This document shows, piece by piece, positions 24,328 through 35,060 of a stretch of DNA of 64,000 nucleotides. Under the pieces are notes generated by a model, which did not search any database, had not been told where the DNA came from, and worked only from the letters and a program-made list of their open reading frames with translations. The stretch comes from Septoria linicola (lineage: Eukaryota; Ascomycota; Dothideomycetes; Mycosphaerellales; Mycosphaerellaceae). The position numbers and the translations under genes were made by a program. The DNA lies in NCBI GenBank assembly GCA_024114885.1, contig CP099424.1, positions 1,178,001 through 1,242,000 on the forward strand, given 5' to 3'. Positions within the stretch are counted from its first letter, which is position 1. The number at the start of each line of letters is the position of its first letter.

Positions 24328-24507
24328 GTGGGAGAGGACGGAGTGTGATGAGCAAGGGCCTTGTGTACTGGTGTTGTCACTGCTACTCCTGCTTCCGTGC
24401 TATCTGAGACCCAAACGAAATCATCAACTATCATAAAATCTCGGAACAAATCAATTCTCAGCCATAATCTCCTCGCTCTTCCGCATGATCCCTCTTCCCA
24501 CCCTTGC

Positions 24508-26377
24508 TCACACAAAAGTCACATCCAAAACCCTCACCTCAATCCCCACAACTCTTCCTCCCTCCTCAGTCTCAACAAGCAACCCGTTCAACCCCGTATA
24601 TCCATAAACCTGATTCGACGTCGCAAGCCACACCGCATCCTGAAGTTCCTGTTGTTGCTGCTGCGCTTTGGTATAACGAGGATGCGCAAGCATACGCCAG
24701 GAAGTCAAAGTCGTGCCACGAGTCTCGTTGCATCGAGATAGTTCTGTGGGGTAGGTGCGAAGCTCGTAGGGCTGACCACCGAGGATTGCGGCGGGGAAGT
24801 CTGTGCCGTTTATGATGAGGGCTGTGACGTTGAGGCCTGGGGCGTTGGGTTCCATTTCTAGGATGAGGGAGGTGTTAGTGTTGTTGCTGCTGGGGTTGTT
24901 GAATAGGACGTGGGTGTATGTTCTCGCCATGTTCTTGGCGGCTTGCTGGTGTGCGATATCATCGAGACCATTGAGCAGCACGTTGATTTGTTGGTCGTCG
25001 ATGGCTAAGGCAGAGGTGTAGGGCGAGCCTGCAGTGAGGACGACGTAGCCGATGTCGTATTGAGGGATGAGAGCGAAGACTGTGTGGTAGCCGCCGATGT
25101 CTCCACCCTTGGTGTACAGGTCGACAGAGTGCAGTGTGTCGCCTTCTCTCCGCGAGCGTCGGAAGATCTCCCAGGGCGCGCCGACTGAGTATCGAAGGCT
25201 CGAAGTGTGAGAGAGGGGCTTCATCCATCGGCGGGTTTGGACTGGAGATAGCAGACTGTGCTTCATTATTCCTTGACCGAGCTTGACAAGGTCGGCGGTG
25301 CTGCTGTAGAGGCCACCTTCGGGCCCGCCGCGGATCAAGGTCGTGTTCCATTGACTTGCACTTTGATTAAAGGGAATAACGCCAGGAGCAGAGGCTGGTG
25401 GGATGGACGAGTAGGAACTGGTCATATTGAGCTTGTCAAAGATATTTGCTTGCAAGGTCTCGGGGAATGAAGAGTTGGTAGTCCGCTCCAGAGCTGCTGC
25501 AAGCAGCTGGTAGGCTCCGTTAGAGTAACTAGGCTGATCCCAAGGAGCAAATACCGGATGCTCATGCGCCAGTCCTGATATGAATGTGGACGAGGAACAT
25601 TGATTAATCATGCCTAGAGCACTATTGCAATCTTTCTGTGCCGTGGAAAGGCCAGATGGGGGAAGGAAGCCGGGAGGAAAGCTCTCAGAGTCAAGAGCAC
25701 CGTCGAGCGGCTCAAAACCATCAGGAATGCCACTAAGTTGTCCTGCGAGCGATTCGAGAGTCACTTCATCCCAGTCGATATAATCGATGGGATCCTTTGC
25801 TGCCGAGCATTCTGCGCTACGTTCAGCCAGTTCAGGGAGATATCTAGTGATCGGAGCTTGCCAATGCGACCAGTTGGTGGACACGAGAAATGTATACACG
25901 GTGACCAGTTTGCTCACGCTGCCTATGCGGTAGATGGTATCATCTGCCAGGATCAGTCGATGGAGCGCAGGATACCAATCGTGGGGCTGGACCACACATA
26001 CCGTTCACGGTTTTGGTACTCTCTGGTGCAAGTGCAGACTCGTCCGCAGAATGATGGCACGTGTGTAGTGTTTGGTGCTGATCGAAAACAGCAAAGGAGA
26101 AATTGGTCTCGTTAGCAGGAAGCGGTCGGCCATCAGCTTCATCGTCTTTTACGATGCGGTCGAACAGGTTGGTCAAGTTGTGGAATATATCTTTCGTTGC
26201 TGCAACATCGGTGGTGTTTATTGGGAGGTTTGCAGGGCCCTTTAGAGGATCAGTAGATGAAGCAATGTAGCTGAGAGGAGAGGAATAATCAGTTGTGGGT
26301 GTACTTACTTACAAGGCCAAGGGCGTAGCCCATGACGTGGCCGCAAGGCACAGAATAACGACGCTGAAACGATGCAT
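24508..26377 (-). CDS. Secreted beta-lactamase-family serine hydrolase
   Basis: This 589-aa protein comes from three exons (26377-26313, 26270-26002, 25943-24508). It belongs to the class C beta-lactamase / penicillin-binding-protein-like family, members of which include esterases, D-aminopeptidases and LovD-type acyltransferases. A signal peptide (MHRFSVVILCLAATSWATP) precedes the catalytic domain. The SxxK motif is Ser120-Val-Ser-Lys123 in RIGSVSKLV, and the second motif YSN is at about 251-253. Several N-glycosylation sequons (NTT, NSS, NTS) fit a secreted protein. The substrate cannot be told from sequence. The first intron is only 42 nt, so its exact borders deserve caution; the second is 58 nt. 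It is tail-to-tail with the xylanase. Confidence 0.88.
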
Positions 26378-26689
26378 GATCTGTGGGTAGAGAGCTGGCA
26401 TTCCCAGCCTTGTGTCCTCTGCTGTCGATGGCCTCTTTATAACGAAGCAGCTCCAGAGGATGCGCGCTGCGCTGAGCCGTGACGTCGCGGCGAATCCCGC
26501 TAGGGATGGCTCGAAAGACTAAAAGTAGCCTCAATTACCTCTTTGGGCATATGGTGCGCCAGTCCTCTGCGATAGACGGGCGAAGAGCCATTCCACATTA
26601 CAACCACCCAATATAGTTTTTCGTCGAGATTGCGTATTGCTGACCGCGCGACGCCATGGCCTTCAGCTATGTCCAAGGTCAGGTAGGGC
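26378..26689. other. Intergenic region
   Basis: This region separates two minus-strand genes and should hold the serine hydrolase promoter. Only short non-coding-looking ORFs are present. Confidence 0.35.
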
Positions 26690-27451
26690 TCACTGCTCGT
26701 CTAGGAGCGCCTCCGCGAAGTTTCTGGGAATCGCTTGGGAGCACGTGTAGCCAGCCAACTTGGCCGCGCGTGCAATGTTCGACTCTAGCCACTGTAAGAG
26801 GCGCAGTCGTTGATCGCCTGCAAGCGAGTCGATATTCTGTATTCGCCACGATGCCACCCACGCAATCTGCAGAGGAAAGAGCGATCCGGCCGCCATCTGA
26901 ATGCTGAGGCTGCTGAGATGCGGAAGGGTCATGGAAATGAGCTTCGCGCATTTCCAGGCTTCCTGCGAGAGTTCGTCCAGCGAGGGCATGCCACTTAGCT
27001 GCAAATTATGAGCCCGCGCTTCCTGGCAGAGTAATGCAATAATGATCCTCAGACTCCAGTGGTATGAGTAGTTGATCGAGTCCCGGATATCAGGAAACTC
27101 GAGTTTGGAGCTCAGCGGATGTGCCTCGATGTCCTCGTTCAATTCTGCTGCGGCGGGCATTCCGACAACACCTTCTTGCTTTTGGATGTCCAGCAGCTCG
27201 GCCAGCTGTTCCGTGACGACCGCCCGTAATTTCTCATCCTTTGCGTTCAACTTGAGCTGTTTCACGAGTGCACCGAGGCGAGGAACGATTGTAATGGTGC
27301 GCCTACAGCCTTCGAGCTTGTCAAGCTTATCTGTATAAACGTAAAGAGATGATGTTGATTCTATTGCCCACCAAGCGGGATTGTCAAAAGGCTTTGCCAA
27401 GTCAGCAAGGCTGGGTTGGGTCGCTATTGCAGCATAAGTTGCGCCAAACAT
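26690..27451 (-). CDS. Fungal transcription-factor-like protein lacking a zinc cluster
   Basis: This is a single-exon ORF of 253 aa. Its sequence resembles the helical C-terminal part (middle homology region) of fungal Zn(II)2Cys6 transcription factors. Supporting segments include the start AIATQPSLADLAKPFDNPA, the helix YSYHWSLRIIIALLCQEARA, and the end IARAAKLAGYTCSQAIPRNF. No Cys6 cluster precedes it: an in-frame stop lies just upstream of the ATG, and the next 400 bp show no cysteine-rich exon. It may be a naturally short relative, as is common in these families, or the surviving 3' part of a truncated regulator. DNA binding is therefore not expected. Confidence in the gene is moderate. 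Confidence 0.6.
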   Translation of the reverse strand: MFGATYAAIATQPSLADLAKPFDNPAWWAIESTSSLYVYTDKLDKLEGCRRTITIVPRLGALVKQLKLNAKDEKLRAVVTEQLAELLDIQKQEGVVGMPAAAELNEDIEAHPLSSKLEFPDIRDSINYSYHWSLRIIIALLCQEARAHNLQLSGMPSLDELSQEAWKCAKLISMTLPHLSSLSIQMAAGSLFPLQIAWVASWRIQNIDSLAGDQRLRLLQWLESNIARAAKLAGYTCSQAIPRNFAEALLDEQ

Positions 27452-27870
27452 TGCTCATTCGAAATCACCTTGACAGAACGAGGGGCCGCGGGTGTACGAA
27501 TTGGGGAGGAGCTGTATGCGCTCAGTGGTTGGGGTTCTGCATAGTTCTATGCCACGTGAAAGCATGCGAGACGAGACGTCATGCGGACCGGACCTGGACT
27601 GGTGTCGTCTCAGGCGAGATGGCAACAACGCTCCTCTCAACGTCAAACGGACATATGCAAACAGGCCTTGTGACAATTCGTTTTCGCATGAGACAGCACA
27701 CGGAAGGGCCGGAGAGAGTGAGAGAGAGAGAGAGAGAGAGAGATCAAGAGATCAAGAGAGATCAGCATTTCCCGGTTTCGATAGCGGTCTCCTTCGTGTG
27801 CACATACATACGTCTCCTCGCATGTTCGTTTTGATGTATTAGAAGCGCGAAACCCCCATAGCCGAGCAGT
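27452..27870. other. Divergent intergenic region
   Basis: This region probably holds the promoter of the DUF676 gene. It contains the GA microsatellite listed separately and no recognisable ORF. Confidence 0.35.
27717..27743 (+). repeat. GA microsatellite
   Basis: A run of GA dinucleotides interrupted once by GT lies about 130 bp upstream of the DUF676 gene start, followed by two copies of ATCAAGAG. Pyrimidine/purine tracts like this are common in fungal promoters. Confidence 0.8.
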
Positions 27871-30800
27871 ATGTTGCTCGTCCACCAGGCCGGCAGTGTC
27901 AAGGTCGGCGAAGTGGTGCGCTACACACTCAGCTACACGCCCAGCAACGACCGCATTCTGCCCACGCCCAAGCATCTGCACCTCAAAGTCAAGAACACGT
28001 CGGCGATTCCCCTCCGTGCAGCGTGGGTTCATGGGCCATACGCGCTGCACGTGTCCGCATACCCGTCCACCTTCAACCCGCACCGCAAGGTCGAGAATCC
28101 CAAAAAGGATGGCGCCCCCGAGTACGAGCCGATGGTCAAGGCGGGAGGGAGCTGGTCGATGAAGCTGTTGGTGCCAGACGACATCCGAGAGACGGGCGCC
28201 GACCTGGGCAGGAGGCGCAGCTACCAGCAGGGCGCCGACTACAGCGACAAGGACAAGGGCAAAGTAACCTGGACCATCGAGATCGCCTCGCAGATTCTCT
28301 TCTCCAACTCGGCCTCCGTCGGGTTCGAAGTGCTGGTGGGCCGTGACGAGCGAAGTCTGGAGCTGGGCTTTGCTGCTGTGGCAGGAGCCGGTCATGGAGC
28401 CCCAGCACACATCAAGGAGCTGCAAGGGGAGAAGGAGCGCAAAGAGGCTCGAAAGCGGGACAATGTGCAGCATGAGGGAGTGTACTCCAAAGCCGTCCGG
28501 CTGGTTGTCGAAGACACGGACACGCTGTGGGACAAGCCGCCGCTTCCATCCTGGGACGATGAGGCCGACAAGGAGAAGAAGGGGCGGAAGTCGCTCAATG
28601 CTCGGCGCAAGAGTGAAGATGTGAAGGAGAAGGCTGCCAGTGACGGGAAGGAAAAGCAGTCAAAGAAGAGACGGAATGTGCACTTGGTCATTCTCACGCA
28701 TGGTCTGCACAGCAACCTTGGTGCAGACATGCTGTTCCTGAAAGAGAGTATCGATGCAACAGTAGCACAAGCACGAGCAGACGCCAAGAAGCGGAAGGAA
28801 CAGTATCGCGCAGCTCAGGGCAAGAAGACGGACACGTCTGGAGCAGATGAGGTCAAGACACAGCAGGACGGAGAGGATACAGCTACAGCACCTTTGACTG
28901 GCGGCCAGGATGACCTAGACAACGCCCCGGAAGAGGATGACGAAGAAGAGGAAACCATCGTGCGAGGCTTCAACGGAAACGCGGTCAAGACGGAAAACGG
29001 AATTCAATATCTGGGCAAGCGACTTGCTAAGTACATTCTGCGCTTTACGTACCCCGATCAGCCGTTTCTGCCGATACACAGGAACTTGACTCGGAAATTC
29101 ACCGACACCTTCACAAGCGAAGCAGACAAGGCGAAGCGCGATGGAAAGCCAGCACATCAAGGCAGTAGTGTTGCGACGCCAAGAGAGGCACGGAAGGCCG
29201 ATGAGCTTGCCTACAAGTTCACAAGCATATCTTTTGTTGGTCACAGTCTCGGCGGGTTAATTCAGACCTATGCTGTGGCGTACATTCACAAGCACAGTCC
29301 GACCTTCTTCCAGCAAATAAAGCCTGTGAACTTTATCTGTCTGGCTTCACCCATGCTTGGGTTGAGTAACGAAAACCCAATGTACGTGAAGTTTGCATTG
29401 GACTTCGGACTGGTAGGACGCACGGGACAAGATCTGGGACTCACCTGGCGAGCGCCAACGATAGCGAACAAAGGCTGGAACGCCATGGGTAGCATTTTCA
29501 CGACCAACAATGCGCAAAAGGAGAAGGACAAGGAGCATGAACAGGCAGATGCGGCAGCCAAACCGTTACTCAGAATCTTGCCCACTGGTCCGGCACATCA
29601 GGTCCTGAGGATGTTCCGCAATCGCACAGTCTACTCCAACGTTGTCAATGATGGTATTGTGCCACTCCGTACTAGCTGCCTGCTGTTCCTGGACTGGAGA
29701 GGGCTGGGTAAAGTCGACAAAGCACGGCGTGAGAACGGGCTGATTGGCACAGTAGCAGAGTGGGGTTGGGCTGAGTTGACAGGTGCCAACTCGTCTGCAC
29801 TAGGTCCTAACATGCGTGCCGATAGGGCATGGGAGTCTGAGGATGAAAGCTCGCCTGTCCGAGGAGGCCAAGGTGATTCTGTCCCACAGCCTGCTGAGAA
29901 CGAGACTACCGAGGACAGCAAGAGACTGTCGAATCGCATGAGCTTCAACGAGGAGGATAGTGGGAAACAAGTGGCCAGTCGAGGGTCTCCAGCTGGAGCA
30001 CCGGCCCCTGCCGAGAACAAAGGCATGATGTCGACAGTCATGAGCTGGTTCGGAGCCAATACTCCTGCAAAGCCAACACCGCAACCACGAAAGACGTCCA
30101 AGATCTTGCGTCGCGGCCAGACGATGAACATTTCAGCCAACACTAGTAGTGAAGATGTCACGCAAGAAGAGACAGCTACCACAACGAATCCGACGATACG
30201 TCCACATCTCCACAGCGGTCATTCACAGCAGAAACGTCCAATAGCTACGAGAGGTGATAGCTTAACGAACCCCGAGACCGGCGATGTTATGGCACCCCCA
30301 CGAACGTCCATTTTTGAGTCGGCAGGTGACATACTGTCGCCTCCACTGCCTAGCAGACAGTGGATCTGCGATCCGAGCACACGAGACCGAACAATCTTCC
30401 ACGATCGGGTCTACCACCCAGAAGACATCCCACCGCCTCCAAGTAAAAAGGACAAATCGCGGCAGGCGAGCATATCGTCCCGAGATGGCAGCACCAACGC
30501 TTCAACAGTCTCACTAAAGTCGAGCGATACCACTACCACGACTCAGTCCAATGCGTCAACCGCCACTGTGACAAACACAAGTACAGATACATCTGGCATG
30601 AAGGTCGAGGAGAAAATCGCTCGCGCATACCATCGAGATCTGTCCTGGCGCAAGGTTCTTGTTCGTCTCGAACCTGATGCGCACAACAACATCATTGTTC
30701 GACGAATGTTCGCCAACGCATATGGCTGGCCTGTTGTCAAGCATCTCTGCGATACTCATTTCGCCGACACTCATGCTGCCAGGACCCGCGACGAAGACGA

Positions 30801-31650
30801 ACCTGCACGTGAACGTGCCCAACCGATGGATGCGCCAATCAGCAGCGAGCATGGAGAGCAAGTCATAGACCAGACGAGCAAGAAAGGTCAAGTCCTGCCT
30901 CGTACCAAGAGCGAGACTAGAGAAGCGAGAGACGAGCTGGCAGATCTCGCTGTTCCACAGGACGGCGTAGACCGCACCAACTCCGCCAAACGCAGCAACA
31001 ACTCCTCCTCATACTCCTCCATCGGCAGCGGCGGTTCCCTCTCCCGCAAAGAAAGCGCAGTCTGGGACGACGCATTCTTCGAAGGCTCCGATGGCGAAGA
31101 CAGCGACGCAGTCGACGAACGAAACCTCGTCGCCAAAATCCTCAACCCCAACCTCGCACCGAAAAAGCCCGAACCTGCACATCATCGCCAGCAGTCGACG
31201 CAATCTCAACAATCCGAGTCAAGCAGATCTGCTGCACCTCAACCTATACAAACATATACCGATGGCCATCGTGGTCTAGCACCATACACTCCCGGCTCAC
31301 CTACCTCCCCACAAGCCCGGAGCTCTCCAACCAGTCCGCGATTCCGGAACGCCGCGGAAGTGAAGCAAGCGAGTCCGCAGCAAGCAGCTGTAAAGTCAAC
31401 TTTCAATGCTGGCGATGTCGATTCACCGCCTATGTTGAGCGGTAAGTTGGTGGAGGAGCCCGCGCCGATCACCCCGACAAGTCCTACGGCGGGGAGTATG
31501 GGATTGAGGAAAAGTGTCGAAGAGCAGGTCAGCAGTAGCTCGCCTGTCGCTGCTACGAAGACTGCAAATGCAAGTGGCAGCAATAATGTACAGGACCAGC
31601 GGAAACGAAAAGGTCCTGGTCAAAGTGATAAACATGCCGGTGTGGATTGA
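27871..31650 (+). CDS. DUF676-family lipase/serine esterase (Rog1-like, large)
   Basis: This 1259-aa intronless protein has an alpha/beta-hydrolase core of the DUF676 family, to which yeast Rog1 and Lpl1 belong. These are lipid-droplet or membrane-associated lipases. An N-terminal beta-rich domain of about 230 residues begins MLLVHQAGSVKVGEVVRYTL. The hydrolase starts at HLVILTHGLHSNLG (about residue 272), is interrupted by an acidic, low-complexity insertion, and resumes with the nucleophile elbow VGHSLGG (Ser459). It continues through ICLASPMLGLSNENP and a conserved DGIVPLRTSCLLFL block. A long disordered Ser/Pro/Thr-rich region includes a short conserved helix (YHRDLSWRKVLVRLEPDAHN, about residues 918-937). 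The C-terminal tail of about 300 residues is low complexity. The family and catalytic serine are seen; the substrate is unknown. Confidence 0.9.
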   Translation: MLLVHQAGSVKVGEVVRYTLSYTPSNDRILPTPKHLHLKVKNTSAIPLRAAWVHGPYALHVSAYPSTFNPHRKVENPKKDGAPEYEPMVKAGGSWSMKLLVPDDIRETGADLGRRRSYQQGADYSDKDKGKVTWTIEIASQILFSNSASVGFEVLVGRDERSLELGFAAVAGAGHGAPAHIKELQGEKERKEARKRDNVQHEGVYSKAVRLVVEDTDTLWDKPPLPSWDDEADKEKKGRKSLNARRKSEDVKEKAASDGKEKQSKKRRNVHLVILTHGLHSNLGADMLFLKESIDATVAQARADAKKRKEQYRAAQGKKTDTSGADEVKTQQDGEDTATAPLTGGQDDLDNAPEEDDEEEETIVRGFNGNAVKTENGIQYLGKRLAKYILRFTYPDQPFLPIHRNLTRKFTDTFTSEADKAKRDGKPAHQGSSVATPREARKADELAYKFTSISFVGHSLGGLIQTYAVAYIHKHSPTFFQQIKPVNFICLASPMLGLSNENPMYVKFALDFGLVGRTGQDLGLTWRAPTIANKGWNAMGSIFTTNNAQKEKDKEHEQADAAAKPLLRILPTGPAHQVLRMFRNRTVYSNVVNDGIVPLRTSCLLFLDWRGLGKVDKARRENGLIGTVAEWGWAELTGANSSALGPNMRADRAWESEDESSPVRGGQGDSVPQPAENETTEDSKRLSNRMSFNEEDSGKQVASRGSPAGAPAPAENKGMMSTVMSWFGANTPAKPTPQPRKTSKILRRGQTMNISANTSSEDVTQEETATTTNPTIRPHLHSGHSQQKRPIATRGDSLTNPETGDVMAPPRTSIFESAGDILSPPLPSRQWICDPSTRDRTIFHDRVYHPEDIPPPPSKKDKSRQASISSRDGSTNASTVSLKSSDTTTTTQSNASTATVTNTSTDTSGMKVEEKIARAYHRDLSWRKVLVRLEPDAHNNIIVRRMFANAYGWPVVKHLCDTHFADTHAARTRDEDEPARERAQPMDAPISSEHGEQVIDQTSKKGQVLPRTKSETREARDELADLAVPQDGVDRTNSAKRSNNSSSYSSIGSGGSLSRKESAVWDDAFFEGSDGEDSDAVDERNLVAKILNPNLAPKKPEPAHHRQQSTQSQQSESSRSAAPQPIQTYTDGHRGLAPYTPGSPTSPQARSSPTSPRFRNAAEVKQASPQQAAVKSTFNAGDVDSPPMLSGKLVEEPAPITPTSPTAGSMGLRKSVEEQVSSSSPVAATKTANASGSNNVQDQRKRKGPGQSDKHAGVD

Positions 31651-32913
31651 GATGATGGCAGAAGGACCATTTATGACACTCGTCGCTAGCATGAACAGCC
31701 ATGAATTGCACAGACAGATGAATTGAGCTTAGCATTCCTGCATTGTAGGACTAGACTGATAGATACTTTGAAGATACCCACGAGGAGGACAAGATTGTTG
31801 ACACAGCTACGACTTTGGTCCCAACAGCCATCATTCTGATTCTTGTTCAACCTGTGCGCTGCTACACCTACACGTATGACCGGTCTGTCGCTTCTGCGAC
31901 GCTTTTCCAAGTCGCCCTGACGAGAAGGCCGCCCACACAGTGTGGTGCACGTTTCGGAGCTCAGTCCTCCGCAGGCGTAGATGCAACTCACCGCCAACAA
32001 GCACGCAATATCCTCACCAGCACGACTGGCACCGAACAGCACACAGACTAGTCGAAGACTGCATGTCGTAGGAGGGTGCTCCGAGAGTCGTTTAGACATA
32101 CAATTGCCTGTGAATCCGACTGTGCGCGTCCGAGAGCCATCAAAGCCCACACGAACTAGTTTAAGACTGCATATCGTAGGAGGATGCTCCGATCCCCATG
32201 TCGTCTTCCAAAAGTGCGTCGATAGGTTCTGCTAACGCTCAACCTAGTCGACGACCACAAATCCAAAGGAGTATACCCCGAGAACACCGTGCTCAATAAC
32301 ACTGCAACTCGCGATAGGCAGGTTTCCGTGTGCAGACTAGTACAAGACTGCATATCCTTAGGAGGATGCCCCAAGACCCATGTTCACTTTTGAAGTCCTT
32401 CGATAGCTTCTCCTACTGCCCAAGCTAGTCGACGACCGAAATTCGAAGGAGTATACCCCGAAGAGGAGTAGTTGATAGGTCGAACACTTGTGCGAGCTAA
32501 CGCAAGTCCGGAAAACCTTCTGGAGCGTGCTCCGATGTGACTCGGAGGTCTGGCGCGAGGCCTGCTGCTGAGCTCCGACGGACTGACTTGTGGCTGACCG
32601 CCTGTGGAGCTCTGCCTAAGCGTCATGCGACACGACTTGTAGCCAGGCTGTTTGATGAGTTCTTGATTGCTCAGTGGTGACCCAAGCTCGATATGAGTCC
32701 TTCCTGGGTGAATGGCCAACTCAGAAGAACAGCATATGTCTTTCGCAGTGCTGAGAGCGCGAAGACATGGTTGGTGAGCAGTCCCGAGCAACACGGTTAG
32801 GCACGATGATGCTATGTTTCACCAGTCATACTCCGAGTTTCAACAGGCAGGCAGCAAATATATGCCTCTGATGACGGTCAATCAAATCCACCAGTCTGGA
32901 GAGACAATTCGAT
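31651..32913. other. Convergent intergenic region with degenerate tandem repeat
   Basis: This is a 1.26-kb gap between converging genes. The middle is occupied by the repeat described separately. The remainder shows only short ORFs. Confidence 0.4.
32047..32470. repeat. Degenerate tandem repeat, about 181-bp period
   Basis: A block beginning ACTAGT..AAGACTGCAT starts at about 32155 and recurs at about 32336. A shorter third copy starts at 32047. In the two long copies the similarity continues through GGAGGATGC.CC, a variable stretch, then CTAGTCGACGACC and GGAGTATACCCCGA, so the unit is about 130 bp of related sequence in a 181-bp period. Copies differ at many positions. On the minus strand both carry a similar short reading frame (SGYTP...), so a degraded coding repeat cannot be excluded. 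No transposon ends are visible. Confidence 0.75.
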
Positions 32914-34566
32914 TCAGCTCCGTTTTCCCATCTCATAGGCTTCATCATCATCCCAATCGGAGTCTCCTCCAACCTTTCGGCCGATCAGAATACCAGTAGC
33001 TGTGAGCCCAACAGCGACTAGGAACCAACTTTCGAACCAGCCCTCAACGAATCGACCTTCCAGAGGCGCACCCAACGCTTCTGAGATGACACTGCTAACC
33101 TCGGCAGGCAAGTTACTCCTCAGTAGCAATGCAGAGCTGATGACATACGTGCCAGCAATTTGCGAGATGATGAGCGGGAGGCTTGTTTGCGACTTCTGTA
33201 GCAGGCTCGGCGCGAATCGGGAGAAGAGTCGAAGGGTCTGAAGGACCGCATTGAAAGAGGCGAGGAGCATAATTCCAGACAGAAAGAAGCTGATCTGTCT
33301 TGCCCAGGCATCCCGATCCAACTCACTGTCCCAATGCGCAGTCACGAGCGCCAATGCCTTGTTGATTGGGTCGCTTGTTGCGAAGGAGTGCGTTGGCTGC
33401 CACCACTTTCGCAGTGAGGAAAGTGAGGTCGCAAAGATCCTGTACGCGCAATAAATTGCGAAGGCAATGTTGAGTATGTTGATTGCCCTTCCGTACCGAG
33501 TTTTTGAACGCTCTTGATCTGCGTAACGCGAGCGCAAATTCGACAGAGAAGTTGAAAGTGTAAAGCGCATCGTCTCCAGTCCAGACACCTCCATACGCAG
33601 CGCCTTCAACTCCTGTGCTTCGTTCGAGCCACGGAAAGAGCCCATCATACGTCCCACAAAGCCAGACTTTTGCTCGGATTTCGAGGCGTCTGCAGACATC
33701 TTGCGCTCCAGCGCTCGCACTCTGCTTTGCTTGTTTGCTAACATATCCTCTGTAGCTGCGAGCCCTGAAGCCTTTCTCGAAATGTCCGTCTCTTTGACCG
33801 GTCTATGCCGGACACCAAACGTCTGCCACAATGATGACACGGCTGCAAAGCCAGCCAGTGAAGCCATGAGCGAGATGCCAATGATTCCCACTCTTTCCAA
33901 ACACGCTTCAGAAAAGCCGTGGTCGCTCTCGTTGTGGCCCGTCTCCGGATGATGGAGGGTGTCGCGCAATATCGAAGCCTGGGGGATGTACCAAAATGCC
34001 AACAACCATAGCTTGAAAATGGCTGAGCGCAGGAAGTGCTGCAGCCACGGTCTCTTTGCGCGTGTAGATACCGTGTCTGTAGACGCGCCCACCAGTCTCT
34101 TGACGAAGCCATGAATCTCCAGCGCTGGCGTGACCACTAAGATCAGTATGAGCAAAGAACTCAAAGTGACCTTCAATGCCAGTCCTCGCGCAGCTGGGTT
34201 TAGAGTATCCGCGATCTCGAAGAGCAGTAGCTCGATCAAAACAGCAGATAGACCAATGCTGGCCGAGAAAACCCACGACGCGATCCTCTCTCGCGAAGGA
34301 CTGCGCAGTTTCTCCTTCCAGCCATTCGTCGCAGGCTTGAAGCTGTCCTTGCTGAATTGTGGGAGGCCATCTTGCGCTCCACCTTCATTACTGGCCAGCA
34401 GAGGAAACAGCTTGTACTGCGCAACATATACAGTGGCAATCCAGGTCAGGATGAAGGGTATGCACGAAAGCACAATCGTCGACGGCGCAACAGAATCGAG
34501 GCTGCGTCGTACAAGTCGAGACGGTTTGCAGCTATCGCAATCGTCATCGCTCATCGAGGGCAGCAT
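32914..34566 (-). CDS. Golgi pH regulator / GTG-type multipass membrane protein
   Basis: This is a predicted polytopic membrane protein of the GPHR family (animal Golgi pH regulator, plant GTG1/2). Members act as anion channels or regulators of endomembrane pH. The ORF is intronless and 550 aa from the ATG at 34566. Hydrophobic segments occur at about residues 30-50, 110-130, 145-170, 195-215, 250-270, 380-400, 455-475, 490-510 and 525-545. The central soluble part has a coiled coil (KALRMEVSGLETMRFTLS), and the C-terminal block contains RYADQERSKTRYGRAINILN, a hallmark-like region of this family. The frame is open for another 35 codons upstream but without an ATG, so an extra 5' exon is possible. 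The acidic C-terminus ends DDEAYEMGKRS. Confidence 0.88.
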   Translation of the reverse strand: MLPSMSDDDCDSCKPSRLVRRSLDSVAPSTIVLSCIPFILTWIATVYVAQYKLFPLLASNEGGAQDGLPQFSKDSFKPATNGWKEKLRSPSRERIASWVFSASIGLSAVLIELLLFEIADTLNPAARGLALKVTLSSLLILILVVTPALEIHGFVKRLVGASTDTVSTRAKRPWLQHFLRSAIFKLWLLAFWYIPQASILRDTLHHPETGHNESDHGFSEACLERVGIIGISLMASLAGFAAVSSLWQTFGVRHRPVKETDISRKASGLAATEDMLANKQSRVRALERKMSADASKSEQKSGFVGRMMGSFRGSNEAQELKALRMEVSGLETMRFTLSTSLSNLRSRYADQERSKTRYGRAINILNIAFAIYCAYRIFATSLSSLRKWWQPTHSFATSDPINKALALVTAHWDSELDRDAWARQISFFLSGIMLLASFNAVLQTLRLFSRFAPSLLQKSQTSLPLIISQIAGTYVISSALLLRSNLPAEVSSVISEALGAPLEGRFVEGWFESWFLVAVGLTATGILIGRKVGGDSDWDDDEAYEMGKRS

Positions 34567-35060
34567 GACTGCTGCTGGGACTGCTGCTGCTAAGGAACTT
34601 GGCGCTGATGGTCCTGCTTGCCCAGCATATGCGACAGCTTGTCCAAGAAAAGGTGGGAGCACAGGACTGGCGGAGACATTGGAATGGTCACATCAGCGAA
34701 CGCGCGTTGAGAAGAGTCTCGATCGCAACCGTACCTTGCAGGTGGCTGAGAATGACCGCATGGCAGTTGCCGGGAGCAAGGGACCACCGAGGCTGACTGT
34801 TTCACATTCGTTTCTGCTCTGACATCTGATAGCTCCAGCAACACAGTACGATTCGGCCAATGGCTGAGCTCTATAGCATCGCGCTGGCAGGCGTATGAGA
34901 GTACTGGCAGTCCACTGCAGTCGGCCGCAGGAATGCTCGTAGAAGAACGGTTTATCAAACATTTGGGTATATCGAAAATTACAGGCACTTGCAGTCAGTC
35001 TATCCTGCCTCCCAGCCAGACAAAGGCGCTTTCCAATATCAACTCCATACCATGGTCAGC
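34567..35060. other. Intergenic region between two minus-strand genes
   Basis: This is the promoter region of the GPHR-type gene. It includes a possible donor/acceptor pair (CAAG/GTACGG near 34735 and CGCCAG near 34670) that might belong to an unidentified first exon, but the joined frame does not fit the gene. Confidence 0.3.

Noticed and set aside
34130..34822. 230-codon ORF antisense to the GPHR-type gene
   Set aside because: It is a shadow of the real membrane-protein gene on the other strand.
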